Positions 45,345-58,490 of a stretch of DNA of 64,000 nt are shown here, one piece after another. Under the pieces are notes generated by a model. The model was given only the letters and a program-made list of their open reading frames with translations. It searched no databases and was not told the DNA's origin. Position numbers and translations under genes: made by a program. Numbering within the stretch: position 1 is the first letter of the stretch; each line of letters starts with the position of its first letter. Source of the DNA: Apiotrichum sp. Y4204 (lineage: Eukaryota; Basidiomycota; Tremellomycetes; Trichosporonales; Trichosporonaceae); NCBI GenBank assembly GCA_025531455.1, contig JAMYHL010000016.1:186001-250000 (forward strand). The letters are read 5' to 3'.

Positions 45345-46191
45345 AATAAGTTGATGATCCTGTCGCTTTGGTAAGAAGGGGAGGTTGGCTGGGAGGGCCT
45401 ACGAAATGAAGGTGTGTGGTGTTGGGGAGGGTGAGGATGAAAGACTATAAGAGAGAAGAAGTGACGGTGGAGACAAGTGGTATTGCTTCCTTATGAAGGA
45501 TGGGAGGGAAGTGTCTGGGAAGCCACACAATGCACACAATGCGCAGCTGTCGTCCTCAATCTTCCAGGCTCTGGTGTGTGGAGGCCGTCGCTGGGTGCTG
45601 ACGCGCTAGTGCCTCTTCTCTTGATGTGCTTGTGATTTGTGAGTTGTGAAGTATCAGACGGCGGATTTCCTGTGCGCTCGACATGCTCTGCGAGAAGATT
45701 GGCGGTTAGAGACCAGGTTAGCAACCAAGCTCCAATCAGGCATGGATACAGAGTGGACGACAAGATCACCGTGCACAGCAGTACAGCCACCGCAAGTCCA
45801 GCTCCACTGATCAGATCGCAGATTGATCTGCAGGACGGACTGAGGATCAGAAGGTCAGAGAATCAGTGAATCAAATTGTGTCGACTGACAGATATCAAGT
45901 GTCATCTCTGGTTCGCCGGGTCGCGCGGTAGCGCGGTAGCATCTCCCGCGGCTTAGCCGCGCAGTGCGCAGTACATACCGATAGAAACAGATACATAAGT
46001 ATACCCCACCTTCCGCGTTCCCCCCCTCGATCTCACACGCACGCACGACTCTCTTGGCTACGGCATCAGTGGATACTAACCATATCATTAGTCCATCAGG
46101 GAACTCAGAAGAGACTTCACCTCGTGCATGGAGTCAATCATCTACAGAAGCACGTAACAGAGGGTGGATTCATTATACACGGGACCAAACA
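45345..46191. other. Intergenic region upstream of the transcription factor gene
   Basis: This 847-bp stretch lies between the transcription factor start and the top2 stop, both on minus. It contains GCGCGGTAGCGCGGTAGC at about 45928. No gene is seen. Confidence 0.5.
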
Positions 46192-49100
46192 TTACTCAGA
46201 ATCGTCATCGAGGTCCGATAAATCGACATAAACAGGCTTCTTGGCCGCCGACCGCGCTCGAGACGTCGTACGCGCTGGGGCGGGCACCACCTCTATAACA
46301 TCGCTGCATCTGTCAGTGAGGTTAGGCGAAGGGAAGCTCACGAATCAGAGGCATCCTCGAAATCAGAATCGCCCGTAGTCTTGCCCTTCGTCGCGCGTTT
46401 CTTGGGTGCCGCTTTGCTTTTGCCTTTCGCAGGAAGAATGTCCAACTCGTCTTCGGAGGCCGATTCCTCCTTCGTCACTGCTTTGGCTTTAGACTTCCCC
46501 GTCGCCCTGGGCTTCGGCGCGACCGCCCCCTCATTTTCGGACTCGTCAGGGTTTGGAGTGCTCTTCGCGGTGGCCTTCGTTTTTGTGGCAGCGGTTCTGG
46601 CTTTTGCGGTGGGTTTAGCCTTGGAGGTAGTCTTCGTGGTGGGCAAGAACTTTGCGAGGATCTCATCGTCCGAGTCAGGGGTTGTTGTGGACGTCTTTAC
46701 CTCAGTGTTTACTGCCGAAGTAGACGCAGACGATGCCGGCTTGGATGACTCCTTAGACGGGGCAATGAGATACGCTTCCGGATCAGCAGTGACAACAGGA
46801 AACTACTCACCGTCGTCATCTGAGTCATCTATATCGACCGTTGCAATCGGCTTCACTGGTTTGCGCGCTCTCGCCGTCGTTTTCTTCGGCGGCGGTATTA
46901 CCTCAGTGTCTGATCCCGACAAGGTGGATAGCTCGCGTTTGATGGGAGAAACAGATGTGCTCGCTGACGCAACTGCCGTTTTGGCAGCGGATGCCGTAGC
47001 CTTTGGCGGGGCTCTAGGTTTTGACACCTTTGTTGCCTTTGGCTTTGCAGGCTTGAAGTCGTCCTCAGAATCGTCTGTGTCCTCGCCCTTGGCACGCTTG
47101 CGAGCTGCCGTGATCCGCTTGGCCTGCGCCTTGGTCTTGGGCTTGGAAGCACGGGCAGCGGCGTCATCGGCTTCTAGTGTGGTCTGGTTCAGATTAGAGA
47201 ATACACTATCATTGCAGCTCACCTTCCACTCAGCCAAAAATTCGTCAAGATCCTGGTTCCAAATATCATGGGGGGTACGCTTCAACAAGGCAGTAAGCTC
47301 CTCCTCCTTCAAGTCGCGTTGAGCTTGGAGCTTGGCAACCTATGTTGTCAGCATTCGTCAATAGACGCCGCCGTACCTTCTCGGCGGTCAAGCTGCTCAG
47401 AGCCATATTAAGGAGGTAGTCATAATCGTTGTCGGAGCCTTGCTCTACTTCATCCTCATCCTGAACGGTTGGTGCAGATTCGGTCTGGGGTAGTTTTGAT
47501 CCTGGAGGGAATGGACGGAACTTGAGCTTGCGGAGCTCAGCAACCACGACAGCCTTCTTCTTCTGAGCGATGACCAATTCCTTTTGGATAATCATGGTGA
47601 TGAAGCGAGCTTGATTGGACAGCCTGTCGAATTCTCTGTCCAACTCGTCGGCCAAGTGCTGTTTGCGAATACCATAGTATTCAAGGCGCTTGGGGTAGAA
47701 GTCCTGCAAGATTTCTTCCGGCGACGAGTACTTCTTGATCTTGCCATTGAGATCAAAGCATACCATATTCGAAGTGGCGCAGGTCGTAGTTAGCTTGAAT
47801 CGCTTATCCAATCCCTCGGCCTCGGCAGCCTTCATGCCCGCATCGGTCATGTGGAGCTTGAAGTGAACGGAAGAATCGGTGTGGTGCTGCTCGAAGTCCT
47901 TGATCGTAGCGGGACCAACGTTGTCCTTCCCGTCCTTGCTGGGGTTCGCCATTTCGTCCAGCATCTCCTTGAAATCCTGAGTCCACTTGCGGACGGGGAG
48001 CTCGGTGATGTCGATGGTCTTATCGTCCGTCTTAGTCGCAATACCGCTGACCTTGAACCGGTCATTATCAACCCGTTCGATGGTACCCTTAAAGCCGCGG
48101 AACCAAGGAGTCATCTTTTCCATCTCTTCATTGCGCATGAGACGACGGAGATTGTCGACAATGTCTTCAGGGTTGTAGCTTGGAATCGAGGTGCTCCAGC
48201 CTGTACCAATACCATCGGCGCCGTTGACGAGAACCAAGGGTACGGTAGGGAGGTAGTACTCGGGCTCGATCTGTTCACCATCTTCAACAAGATATTTGAG
48301 GATCGGGTCGTCGTCCTTGTGGAAGAGGAGGCGAGTCATGCGGGGAATATTTGTGAAAATGTAACGAGCGCTCGCTGCATCCTTACCTCCCTGATTGCGA
48401 GTACCAAACTGACCGTTGGGCTCGAGGAGATTGATGTTGTTACTGCCCACAAAGTTTTGCGCGAGACCCACGATAGTGGCCTGGAGACTCTGTTCGCCGT
48501 GGTGATATGCTGTCTGCTCAGAAACATAACCACTCAGCTGAGCAACCTTCAGATCAGAGGTGATCTTCTTTTTGAAAGCACCATAGAGGACCTTGCGTTG
48601 ACCAGGCTTGAGGCCATCCGCAACCGATGGTATAGAACGGATGTTGTCAGCCATGGAGAAGAGGATGAGTTCCTTGTTCACGAAGTCGTCGATGGGAATG
48701 GTTTTAAGATCAGGGTCGAGATAGGTGCCGGGTTTGAACTGACGAAGCCATTCTTTACGATCGTCCGCCCTCTTTTTGTTGAATGCCATATCGAGAAGCT
48801 TGTGATCCTCGGTCTTGATGGTCTCAAAGGCGAGACGGTGCCGCTCAATCTCTGAGAAATAACGATGGGCGTCCGCGGCGCCGCTGGATCCCAAACCCTT
48901 GAGGTACTTGGACTCCCACCCGCGACCGCCGTTGTTCTCCTCTTTCCACTTTTCGTACTGCGGCATGGTGTAGAACACTTTCTGCGAGTTCACGTTCTTG
49001 CCCTTGCCTTTCCAGACTTTCACAATCGGAGTGATGAACTCGACCAGGAAATTGGGTATGCGAAGGAGCGATGGGTAGAAATGATCGAGGAAGTTGATGA

Positions 49101-51419
49101 TGAGACCTTTGATGTGCGATCCGTCGTGATCCTAGGATGTCAGCGGCTATCCATGCTGAAAACCAATTTCATACCTGGTCAGTCATGATCATCAGCTGCC
49201 CATAGCGCAGGCTGTCCGTCGACGTGTAGTTGTGGTTGTGCTTGAGACCCAAAATTGTCTTGATATGTTGGATTTCCGTATTCTTCATGATCTGGTCGTG
49301 ACTGGCTTCGCGGACGTTGAGAAGTTTACCGCGGAGCGGGAAGACACCGAAGGTGTCACGTCCTTGAATCGCGCCGAGACCTGACACCGCCAATGATTTG
49401 GCTGAATCACCTTCAGTGAGAATGAGAGTGCACTGTGTTGCCTTCCTGCCACCGGCCCAGTTGGCGTCATCGAGCTTTGCGATACCGTTGATTCGGCTCC
49501 GCTTTGCACCGTCCGTCTTCTTAAGCTGCTGATCCTGCTTGAAGCGTGCATATTCAAGCACGTTCTCAACGATCCCTGATTTAATGACTACGCGGGTCAG
49601 CGCGAGGGTATCAGGCTGTGCTGCCTACCTTTCTTGACAAAATCCTCGGAAAGGTCACACTTGCTTCCAAAAGCCGAGGCTTTGAGGGTCAGAGTCTCCT
49701 TCGTTTGCGAGTCAAACGAGGGATTCTCAACAAGAGCATTTACGAAGATCCACATTTGGTTCTTAACCTGCGCTGGCTTAACCTTGGCTGCCTTGTTCTT
49801 CTTGGCGACGGCGGTGAGGCTGTACTGTTAAAAGCTTGAACATCAGCTTGGAACTCACACTTTGGTGGCCAATTGCGTTGCGACCATATCCACATGGGTG
49901 CCACCTTTGATTGTAGCGATGGAGTTGGCAAAAGAGACTTGTTTGAACTCTCCATCCGAAAGCGCAAAGGCAATCTCCCAGCGTTGACCAATCGATTCGT
50001 AAACGATAGCTGGCTTCGGAGCAGCAACGCCTTCAGGAGGTGCGGGCTGACCAGCTGCGAGGTACATCTCAACGTACTTTCATGTCAGCGAGTGAATCTT
50101 TCATGCCCCACAACAATACGCACTTGTTTGAAGCCCTTGATCTTCAGTCGTTCATCGTTGAGAACAACCTTGATATTCTTGACGGTACCAGCAACGTCAT
50201 ATACACGCTTCATGAGGAGCGAGTATGTGTCATCATCAATGCCCGTCATGCCAAACCGAGCGAGATCCGGAGTGTAGGTAATCTTCGTCCATTCCTCGCC
50301 TTTCTTGTTCTCTGAAATCTTCGGAGATCAACATATGAAGAAGAAAATAAAGTTTACGACGTACCTTGGGCGCCCCCTTCTTTGTCATGTTGTTGGAAAA
50401 GATTTGTTTGTACTTCTTCTTATTCAACTTGTCGGCCGTTTCGACGACTAGACATGATCAATAAACGTCCCCAAACATTCACTTACTGAACTCCGTGGAG
50501 TAGATGTTTGCAAGCTTGGCACCGTAGCCGTTACGGCCACCAGTGAGTTTCTTTTGATCGTCATCATAATTGGATGAAGTGAGACTGAGAATGTTAGCAT
50601 GTTATACCTCCCATGAAGCTCACAGGTTGCCAAAGATGAGTTCCGGGATCATGATTCCCTCCTTAACATGCATCTCGACGGGGATGCCCTTGCCGTTGTT
50701 CATAACGGAGATTTGATTTTTTTCGCGGTCGATAACAACCTTGATCATGTCCATCGTCGGATCATTGATCTTGTTATCAGCCGCATTGACGAGAATTTCG
50801 TCAAAGATCTTGAAGAAACCGGGGACAAAGGTGATTGTGCTAGCTCTCAGTATCCGCGTTCGCGTCTAACAACATACCGGTTCTCCAACTCCTTAGTTTC
50901 GGGGTTCATCACCCACATAAGCTGTGTGTGGGCTTCAACTGATCCAATATATGTATCAGGACGCTTGAGGACATGTTCCAGTTGAGACAACTGCCAGATG
51001 TAAGTATCCCGCTGCGGCTGCCAAGATGCGGTAACTTGCCTTTTGGTACATTTCACTTGCAGACTTCTTGGTCGCGGGCTTTCCGGGAGCAATGTCAACA
51101 TCATCGTCGGCGCTCGCTTTACGCTTTGCAACGGAAGGTGCACTCGAGGCCTCATTATCAGAGCCAGAGTCGTTGGGAAGATTCTTTTTCGCCCCAAGAG
51201 GAGCCTTCTTGGTAGTGGCAGCTTTCTTGGGTGCAGTCTGTGATGATGATGAGCATCACAACTAGAAAACAGTACTTGTTACGAGACTATGCAAGGCACC
51301 ATCAAACTTACCTTGGGTGCAGCCTTTTTTGCCGGAGCCTTCTTCTCCTTTATGGCTTCAACATAGCCATCCGAGTCGCTCTCATCGAAGCGGAACTCGG
51401 AGGCCTCACTATCCGACAT
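46192..51419 (-). CDS. TOP2: DNA topoisomerase II
   Basis: ATP-dependent type IIA topoisomerase that untangles chromosomes. Start MSDSEASEFRFDESDSDGYV (51419), stop TAA at 46192-46194. Order of landmarks: the GHKL ATPase with LSQLEHVLKRPDTYIGSVE, FDEILVNAADNK, MNNGKGIPVEMH and GGRNGYGAKLANIYS; the transducer with VSFANSIATIKGGTHVD; the Toprim motif TLILTEGDSAKSLAVSGLG with the DHDGSHIKGL acidic site; and the winged-helix cleavage core with IPSVADGLKPGQRKVLYG and DAASARYIFTN, where the Tyr of ARYIFTN is the active residue. A long acidic/basic disordered tail follows (KSKAAPKKRATKGK). The gene has about ten short introns, mostly in the N-terminal third and tail. Two plus-strand frames above 300 codons inside it are shadows. 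Confidence 0.97.
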
Positions 51420-52513
51420 GGTGTAAGGCCTTCGAGGAAGGAGTCGGGGGCCAAATGTGTGAGCGAGCTGTGGAGGGATTTGTGGCCGCCGAGACCAGGT
51501 GTAGAGGTGGGGTAGTAAGGTGTACGCAGGGGAGATAAGACGACGTAGGGCCAGCGTTGCTAATAGGACGTGTCGTTAAAGGCTACCGGTGGCGAGGTGG
51601 TCAACGTCAAAGGTGATGATGATAGCAGGAAGAGAGCTGTGTCGATGAGAGCGAGGATGAGAGGGAGTGGCGCAGAAAGACGAGGAAGGCCAGTTCGGTC
51701 TGTTTGGACGAGGAAACGTCCTGCTAAAAGCCGTGCATGCCCGTGCAGCCGTGGGTGTTTGGTTTGCGAGGCCTGTGCGCCCTCTCGCTCTAGAAACAAG
51801 GGCGCGAGGGCGCGTCTTGTTTGTTTTGTTTTGACGCGACCGGGGCTAGTCACGTGACTGATTAATATGATGTGTCATTACTTTATTTTATAAGTGGGAA
51901 CCCGAGTGTTTTGATATGTAAACAACCGCTCGGCATAGCATGGCTCTGTGCGCCAGTGCCTTGTGGCCTTGCGTCTGCGGTGCAATTAGAAACTGCGACC
52001 TGATTGAACAATTACAGTATCACAATTATCAAGTGAAGTGCAGCTAAGGATGTTTCTAATGCCTTGCGCCCAGCCCTACCAAGCTACTAATCGAGTCTCT
52101 CACAGTTGGGTGTGAAGAGGATGTGCCCTGAAACCTCCACCTGGCCACCTGGCCATCATGCATCATGCGCGGCGGTGTGCATACGCACGCGTTCTCCGGT
52201 GCTCCGGGCACACCGCCTCGGCGTCTCGGCCACCGTAGCGCACTGCGTACACTACGTCCTAGGTGCGTTGTTTTTACGTAGCCCCGAGCCAGCAATTAGC
52301 CCCCCCGCCCCTCGCGCCCCTTAGGCCATTACACGCGACAGACTGCAGGAGAGCAATCAATAGTGAGATGCTCGTTCCAGCAACAGTGTCTGTTGGATTC
52401 AACATTGCCTCGTTCACTTGAAAACATCTCTGCATTGGCCACTCTACATTTCCCCACACCACCATAGCGTCCTGCCCGCGGGGCATCCCCTACCCGTTCA
52501 CAACACCTTCATC
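51420..52513. promoter_or_regulatory. Divergent promoter region, top2 and drs2
   Basis: This 1.1-kb region lies between divergently read starts. Around 52290-52320 it is C-rich. No protein gene or RNA gene is supported in it. Confidence 0.5.
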
Positions 52514-55500
52514 ATGTCGCACGGCAACAATCCCTTTGACGACATTTTGGCACCGCAGCCTAGGCCAGCGGTTTCCTCGAACATTGCCAGTGATCCGTTC
52601 GGCGACATGGACGAGCCAGACCTGCTGGATGTCGGGGGACCTAGCAGTAGCACGCAGGACCGCAGGGACCATACTGCCACCAGCCCTTCCCAGCCGGGCA
52701 AGCAGGGAGGCTTCGCCCTTGATCCCTTCTTCGACGAGTGAGGACAGACAGCTCCAAGCTGACCAAATCTCGGTTCCATGTTGACATCCAGTGACGACGA
52801 CTTTGGCCACTCCCCTGTCCAACCAACAGGCTACATGCCCTCAACAAACTCGTCTGTCGCCCAACGCCCAGCTTTTGGCGCCTCGGAACCTTCATTGTTC
52901 GACGCCGACCAACCGTTCGCTCACGAAGGACAAACTCCGGCTGGCTTTTCAGGAGGCATAGATCAACAACGCAGTCGAAATGCAGAGGGCGCCTATGGGA
53001 GCGGTGGTCCTGCTCTCAACCCCTTTGATGATGATGATGGCCCTGGCGCATATTCATTTACAGCACCGGGACACGAGCCCTATGCCAACCGCCATAAACG
53101 GAGCCGATGGCAGCGGTTCAAAGAGGACCACCTCACTGATGTGGATTGGACATTCGGTGTCAACGCAATGCTGGGCCGCAAGAACAAGTTTGACGGCATC
53201 CCAAGAGAGATTCATTTGAACGATCCACAGGGCAATCGTGTCAAGGGCTTCGAAGGCAATTCTGTCATGACAGGCAAATATGGTCCTATCACGTTCTTGC
53301 CGAAATTCCTCTTCTGTGAGCTACGAAGAAGGCTTGTCACTACCGACAGTCAGCTAACCATATCGTAGCCGAGTTCTCGAGATCGGCAAATCTCTTCTTC
53401 TTGTTCACAGCTTGCATTCAGCAGGTTCCCAACGTATCACCCACGGGCAGATACACGACCATTGTTCCTTTGGCCGTCGTTCTCATCGCTAGTGCTTTCA
53501 AGGAAATCAAGGAAGACCTAAAACGACATGCCTCTGATCGCTCGCTCAACAATAGTCAGGCTTTGGTGCTCGTTGACCAACAGTTCGAGGCTCGTCCCTG
53601 GCGGAGAGTGCGGGTTGGCGATATCGTCCGTCTCAAGTCCGACAGCTTTATCCCAGCAGACATGGTTCTCCTCAGCAGCAGCGAGCCGGAGGGACTGGCT
53701 TATGTTGAAACTGCCAACTTGGATGGGTGCGCTACAACCCAGACCTTTGCTGACAACAGGGAAACCAATCTCAAGATCAAGCAGGCCAACTCGTCCACTG
53801 CAGGCATCACCACCCCTCAGGCAGCTTCCTTACTTCGAGGTCACCTCATGTCAGAGGCGCCCAACTCATCGCTGTACACCTATGATGGCACCATTCACCT
53901 ATCGTCGGCCCAACCTGGTGCTGCTCCAACCAAGATCCCCGTAGGACCAAATCAAATGCTGCTCCGTGGCGCGCAGTTGCGCAACACTGGTTGGGTTTAT
54001 GGTCTTGTCGTAAATGCGGGTCACCAAACGAAGCTCATGCGCAACGCAACTGCCGCGCCAATCAAACGTACGGCTGTTGAGAAACAAGTAAACAAACAGA
54101 TTCTCTTCCTGTTTGTCCTCATGCTCGTCATGTCGCTCGTCTCTACCATTGGCAACGTTATCCGAACGTGGGTTTTCGCCGATCAATACTGGTATTTGGG
54201 GCTTGGTGTCAATATGCCCAACAAGGCCCGGCAGTTCGTTGAGAGCATTTTGACCTTCATCATTCTTTACAACAACCTCATCCCCATTTCGCTCATTATG
54301 ACTATGGAGGTCGTCAAGTTCCAGCAGGCACAATTTATCAACTCGGATCTCGACATGTACTACGCGCCTACGGACACCCCAGCTGTCTGTCGCACATCGT
54401 CGCTCGTGGAGGAGCTTGGACAGATTGCGTACATCTTCTCCGACAAGACTGGCACACTCACGTGCAACGAGATGGAGTTCCGTGAATGCTCCATCTTCGG
54501 CACTATGTATGCTCAGGTAGTCGATGACAACAAACGCGAACAAGGGCAGAAAAACTTTGACGTTCTTCGCCACCGCTCGCAAGAGCAGACGCCTGAAGGT
54601 GATATCATCCGTGAATTGTGAGTAAACATTGTGCAAGCACAAGCAACTGACATGTTAGCCTCTCGCTTCTTGCCGTATGTCACACGGTAATTCCCGAAGA
54701 GAAGGATGGGAAGATGGTGTACCAGGCCTCCAGTCCAGATGAGGCGGCTCTTGTTTCTGGGGCTGAGCTTCTGGGCTACAGGTTCCACACCCGCAAGCCC
54801 AAGTCTGTGTTCGTTTCTGTCAACGGCCACGATGAAGAGTGGGAGGTGTTGAACGTCTGCGAGTTCAACTCGACGCGTAAGCGCATGTCTGTTGTCGTGC
54901 GTAGCCCCCAGGGTAAGATCAAGCTTTTCTGCAAGGGCGCGGATACGGTCATCTACGAGCGACTTGCCCCCAGGCAGGAACTGGCAGAGGCCACTCTCGT
55001 TCATTTGGAGGACTACGCCACAGAAGGTCTGCGTACACTGTGCCTTGCATACCGTGATATCCCCGAGGCAGAGTACCGCGAATGGGCCGAACTTTACGAC
55101 AACGCCGCTGCCCAGCTGTCTGGTCGCTCCGAAGCGCTCGACAAGGTTGCCGAAATCATTGAACAAAACCTCACACTTCTTGGAGCAACTGCGATTGAAG
55201 ACCGTCTCCAAGATGGTGTTCCCGACACTATTCACACGCTGCAGCAAGCTGGCATTAAGATTTGGATCCTCACCGGCGATCGTCAGGAGACTGCGATCAA
55301 CATTGGCCTCTCCTGTCGTCTCATCTCGGAGTCTATGAACCTCGTCATCATCAACACAGAAACGCAAATGGAAACTCAAGATCTACTCAACAAGCGCTTG
55401 TTTGCGATTAAGAACCAGCGCATGGGTGGTGATACTGAAGAGCTGGCTCTCGTCATAGGTGAGCAATGACAAGAATGAGGGAACTAACGAATCAGATGGG

Positions 55501-56802
55501 CGCAGCCTCACGTTCGCCTTGGAGAAGGACTGCTCAGAAGTGTTTCTGGAACTCGCGATCATGTGTAAGGCTGTTATTTGCTGTCGTGTTTCGCCGCTAC
55601 AGAAGGCTCTCGTCGTCAAGTTGGTCAAGAAGAGTACGACTGCTCCCCTATTGGCCATTGGTGATGGTGCGAACGACGTCAGTATGATTCAGGCCGCACA
55701 CATCGGTGTGGGTATCTCAGGTGTTGAAGTGAGTGAAGTGCAGTGATGCCTCCCTAACAACCAGGGCCTGCAAGCTGCCCGGTCAGCGGATGTCGCTATT
55801 TCTCAGTTCCGCTTCCTCCGCAAGCTCCTCCTCGTACATGGCTCGTGGAGTTACCAGCGTCTATCCAAGCTCATTTTGTTTTCGTTCTACAAGAACATTA
55901 CGTTTGCGCTCTGCCTGTTCTGGTACTCGTGGTTCAACGACTTTTCGGGTCAAATCTCGTTCGAAGGCTGGTCCATGTCATTCTACAACGTCGTTTTCAC
56001 AATCCTACCGCCCTTGGTTATTGGTATCTTTGACCAGTTCGTGTCGGCGCGCATGTTGGACCGATACCCGCAGCTTTACCAGCTGGGACAAAGCAATCAC
56101 TTTTTCACCCCCGTCAAATTCTTCCACTGGGTCGGCAACGCGATCTATCACAGCGTTCTCCTGTTCGCATTCTCGTGTCTTGTATGCCAAGGTGACCTTA
56201 TCGCGAACGACGGGAAGAATAGCGGACTCTGGGTGTGGGGTACCATGCTCTACCTCGCCATTCTGCTCACTGTCCTGGGTAAGGCCGCCCTTATTTCGGA
56301 TGTTTGGACAAAGTACACTCTGGCCGCCATTCCTGGGTCCTTCATCTTTACAATGATCGCACTGCCCTTGTACGCCTTCATCGCCCCACTCCTCAACTTC
56401 TCGAAGCAGTACACAGGCATTGTCTCACGGTTGTGGGGCGAAGCGGTCTTCTACTTTGTGCTTTTGTTGTTCCCCATTGTCTGCCTCTTGCGCGACTATG
56501 TTTGGAAGTAGTGAGTTAGAGCTAGGCGTGCAGAAGGCCATGGTTGACTGACGTTCTTCAGCTACCGTCGCACATACCACCCAGCACCCTACCACATTGT
56601 TCAAGAGATCCAGAAGTTCAACCTGTCCGACTACCGTCCGCGTCAGGAGCAATTCCAAAAGGCGATCAAGAAGGTGCGCGCAACGCAGCGTATGCGCCGC
56701 CAGCGTGGCTTCGCCTTCAGCCAGACCGAAAACACCACTCAGGATCAGACGCGTCTCATCCGCGCGTACGACACCAGTGTCGCTCGTCCATCCGGCCTGT
56801 AG
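52514..56802 (+). CDS. DRS2: P4-type phospholipid flippase Drs2
   Basis: Moves aminophospholipids to the cytosolic leaflet of Golgi and endosomal membranes. Exons 52514..52737, 52792..53315, 53369..53726, 53760..54617, 54659..55458, 55496..55728, 55765..56510 and 56562..56802 give 1,327 aa (yeast Drs2 is 1,355). NPF motifs occur near the N-terminus. Landmarks: [34 protein letters not shown] (actuator loop), the phosphorylation site DKTGTLTC at about residue 596, the nucleotide domain [11 protein letters not shown], and [20 protein letters not shown], then six C-terminal helices. Intron 53727..53759 is 33 bp and stop-free; splicing it restores DGETNL. Closeness to Drs2 over Dnf-type flippases is judged from overall sequence similarity. 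Confidence 0.95.
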
Positions 56803-56934
56803 TCCATCCTACCTAAATGCTGTATTTTTGCATGCGTACAATATAGAAGAGGGATGAAGCATGAACTCTATGCGTGACAGTGCGTTAAGAATGGAGAGGC
56901 TCGTTGATCAGGGCACACATCTCGGATGAGTTGA
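56803..56934. other. Convergent 3' gap, drs2 and RAD51-paralogue genes
   Basis: Only 132 bp separates the two stop codons, so the transcripts probably overlap at their 3' ends. No terminator hairpin is seen. Confidence 0.5.
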
Positions 56935-58490
56935 CTAGAGAACGAGTGGAGCCTGCTCATCGTCACCTTCGGGGAGGGGAGGAACATCGCAAGGAAGACC
57001 TACATTCTGTGTGTCAGGACAAGTCAGCACCAAGGACCCACATCGATGTCAAACGACGCCCAAGGAGCCTCATCGCCATCTGGAAAATTGGAGGACGCTG
57101 TTGAGGCATGCGCGTAGCGAAGATCATCACCAATACCTCCTCGGAATAGTGTGACGCGCACTGTTCTTTCAGTTGTCCACGAATCACCTTGTGGGTCAGT
57201 GGAAGCAACACCCGGAAACTCACCAAGCTGAGGCATTAGGACGGCACGATCACCAGTGTCAAAGTTGGCGGGCTTGTTTTCGACTGTGAGGAGCTTCGTG
57301 GCCAACTGGGTAGTAACGAGCACCTGGCATCAGCAACTGCAAGTGGCGCTGACATACCGCACATCCGTGAACGGTCGCTGCCTGCCCCACCACCTTTTTA
57401 ACTCTGAAACGATCAGAATAAAACCTTGCAGCGCTCAACGTACAGATCCATAATGCGCTTCTTCGGCCCTAAGTCCAGTGTCGGTTGACGAAAATGAAAG
57501 CTCAGAGTATCGATCACAACAAGCTTGACCTGGGTGTTGGAAGACGTTCTCTCTTTAACACCTACCTGAGGATGAGCCTCTAGCCACGCATCGAGAGTCT
57601 GCAATGTCGCAATCATCTGTATTTGCGTAGGCACACGAATAAAGTGCACACCTTCAAGGACTCCTTGCACAGATACTCATAGTCAGAACCGGCAGGAACA
57701 ACAACCTACTCGACGAGTTGCCGTCCACTATCGTTTCTGCTGCGAGCCGTACTCGTTCCGCTGAAATTGACCCCTCAGTATCTTCCATTAGCTCCAGTTA
57801 ATAGCAAACTCGGTGACTTACCAATCATTAGAACTTCTGGCTTTTTATCCTGTTCTTGCTGATCCCGTTCGCCGACCCGAGCACTGATCGCCACCGCAAT
57901 GGCAATAGCAGTTTTCCCTCCTCCCGGTGGACCTGAAAGTTCTAGGACCATTCCCGGCGATATTGCCCCGACTGCAGGATCAAGTTCACGCCTCCTTCCC
58001 TTCAGCTGGAGCGCAGCGTTGTGCTCTTGTCGTGGAGGGGCAAAATGAGCCAGGAGGTCGTCCAACGCGACAGAGAAGGTTGAATAACGTGTGCGGTTCA
58101 CAGACTGCAAAAGCTCTGAGGCGGTGGAAGAGTGCAGCTGGGAGCTTAGAGGAAACGAGTCGGCTGATCTTGATGGCCCCGCTACTCGGTCAGACACGGA
58201 GATGAAAGGCGGGAACATACGCTGGAACTTCTCTGTTTGACGCAGAATATCCTCGGCCTGTGCAATACCGATACTGAGCTCTGGACATTGTTAGTCTTCT
58301 TGGTCCATTGCCCATAAGAGGCTTCATGATAAATACCTAGAGCAAGCTCTGGCGCTGTAACACTGGCCAGATCATCGACATCGTTGTACTCCTTGTCCTT
58401 AAGAGCCTGCTTGAGGAAGTGTCTGGTCGTAAGCTAGGGTAGCACCTCCCAATCCCACGGAAGAGGTAGCTCTGCGATCGTCCGAGGCAT
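56935..58490 (-). CDS. RAD51-paralogue recombinase (RAD51C-like)
   Basis: RecA-fold ATPase for homologous recombination, nuclear. Start MPRTIAELPLP at 58490, spliced over a 36-bp intron (58423..58458) to HFLKQALKDKEYNDVDDLAS and then ELALELSIGIAQAEDILRQT, a helix-hairpin-like N-terminal domain. Walker A reads LELSGPPGGGKTAIAIAVAI. Walker B reads VKLVVIDTLSFHFRQPTLDL. L2-like VLVTTQLATKLLTVENKP and a strand RTVRVTLFRGG follow. A phase-0 intron with donor GTGGGT near 57046 gives a short C-terminal exon ending at TAG 56935-56937; without it, a stop would occur at 57024. RAD51C is the best guess because of the TQLATK-type loop and the lack of other paralogue marks, but Rad55/57-type is not excluded. 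Confidence 0.78.

Noticed and set aside
46381..47322. 313-codon plus-strand frame
   Set aside because: It mirrors the Lys/Ala/Asp-rich tail of topoisomerase II on the other strand; hydrophobic runs arise from the reversed codons.
47851..48855. 334-codon plus-strand frame
   Set aside because: It lies antisense to the conserved topoisomerase II cleavage core, which is clearly the real product.
56304..56519. Short frame overlapping the drs2 C-terminus
   Set aside because: An out-of-frame shadow; the flippase frame encodes the expected membrane helices.
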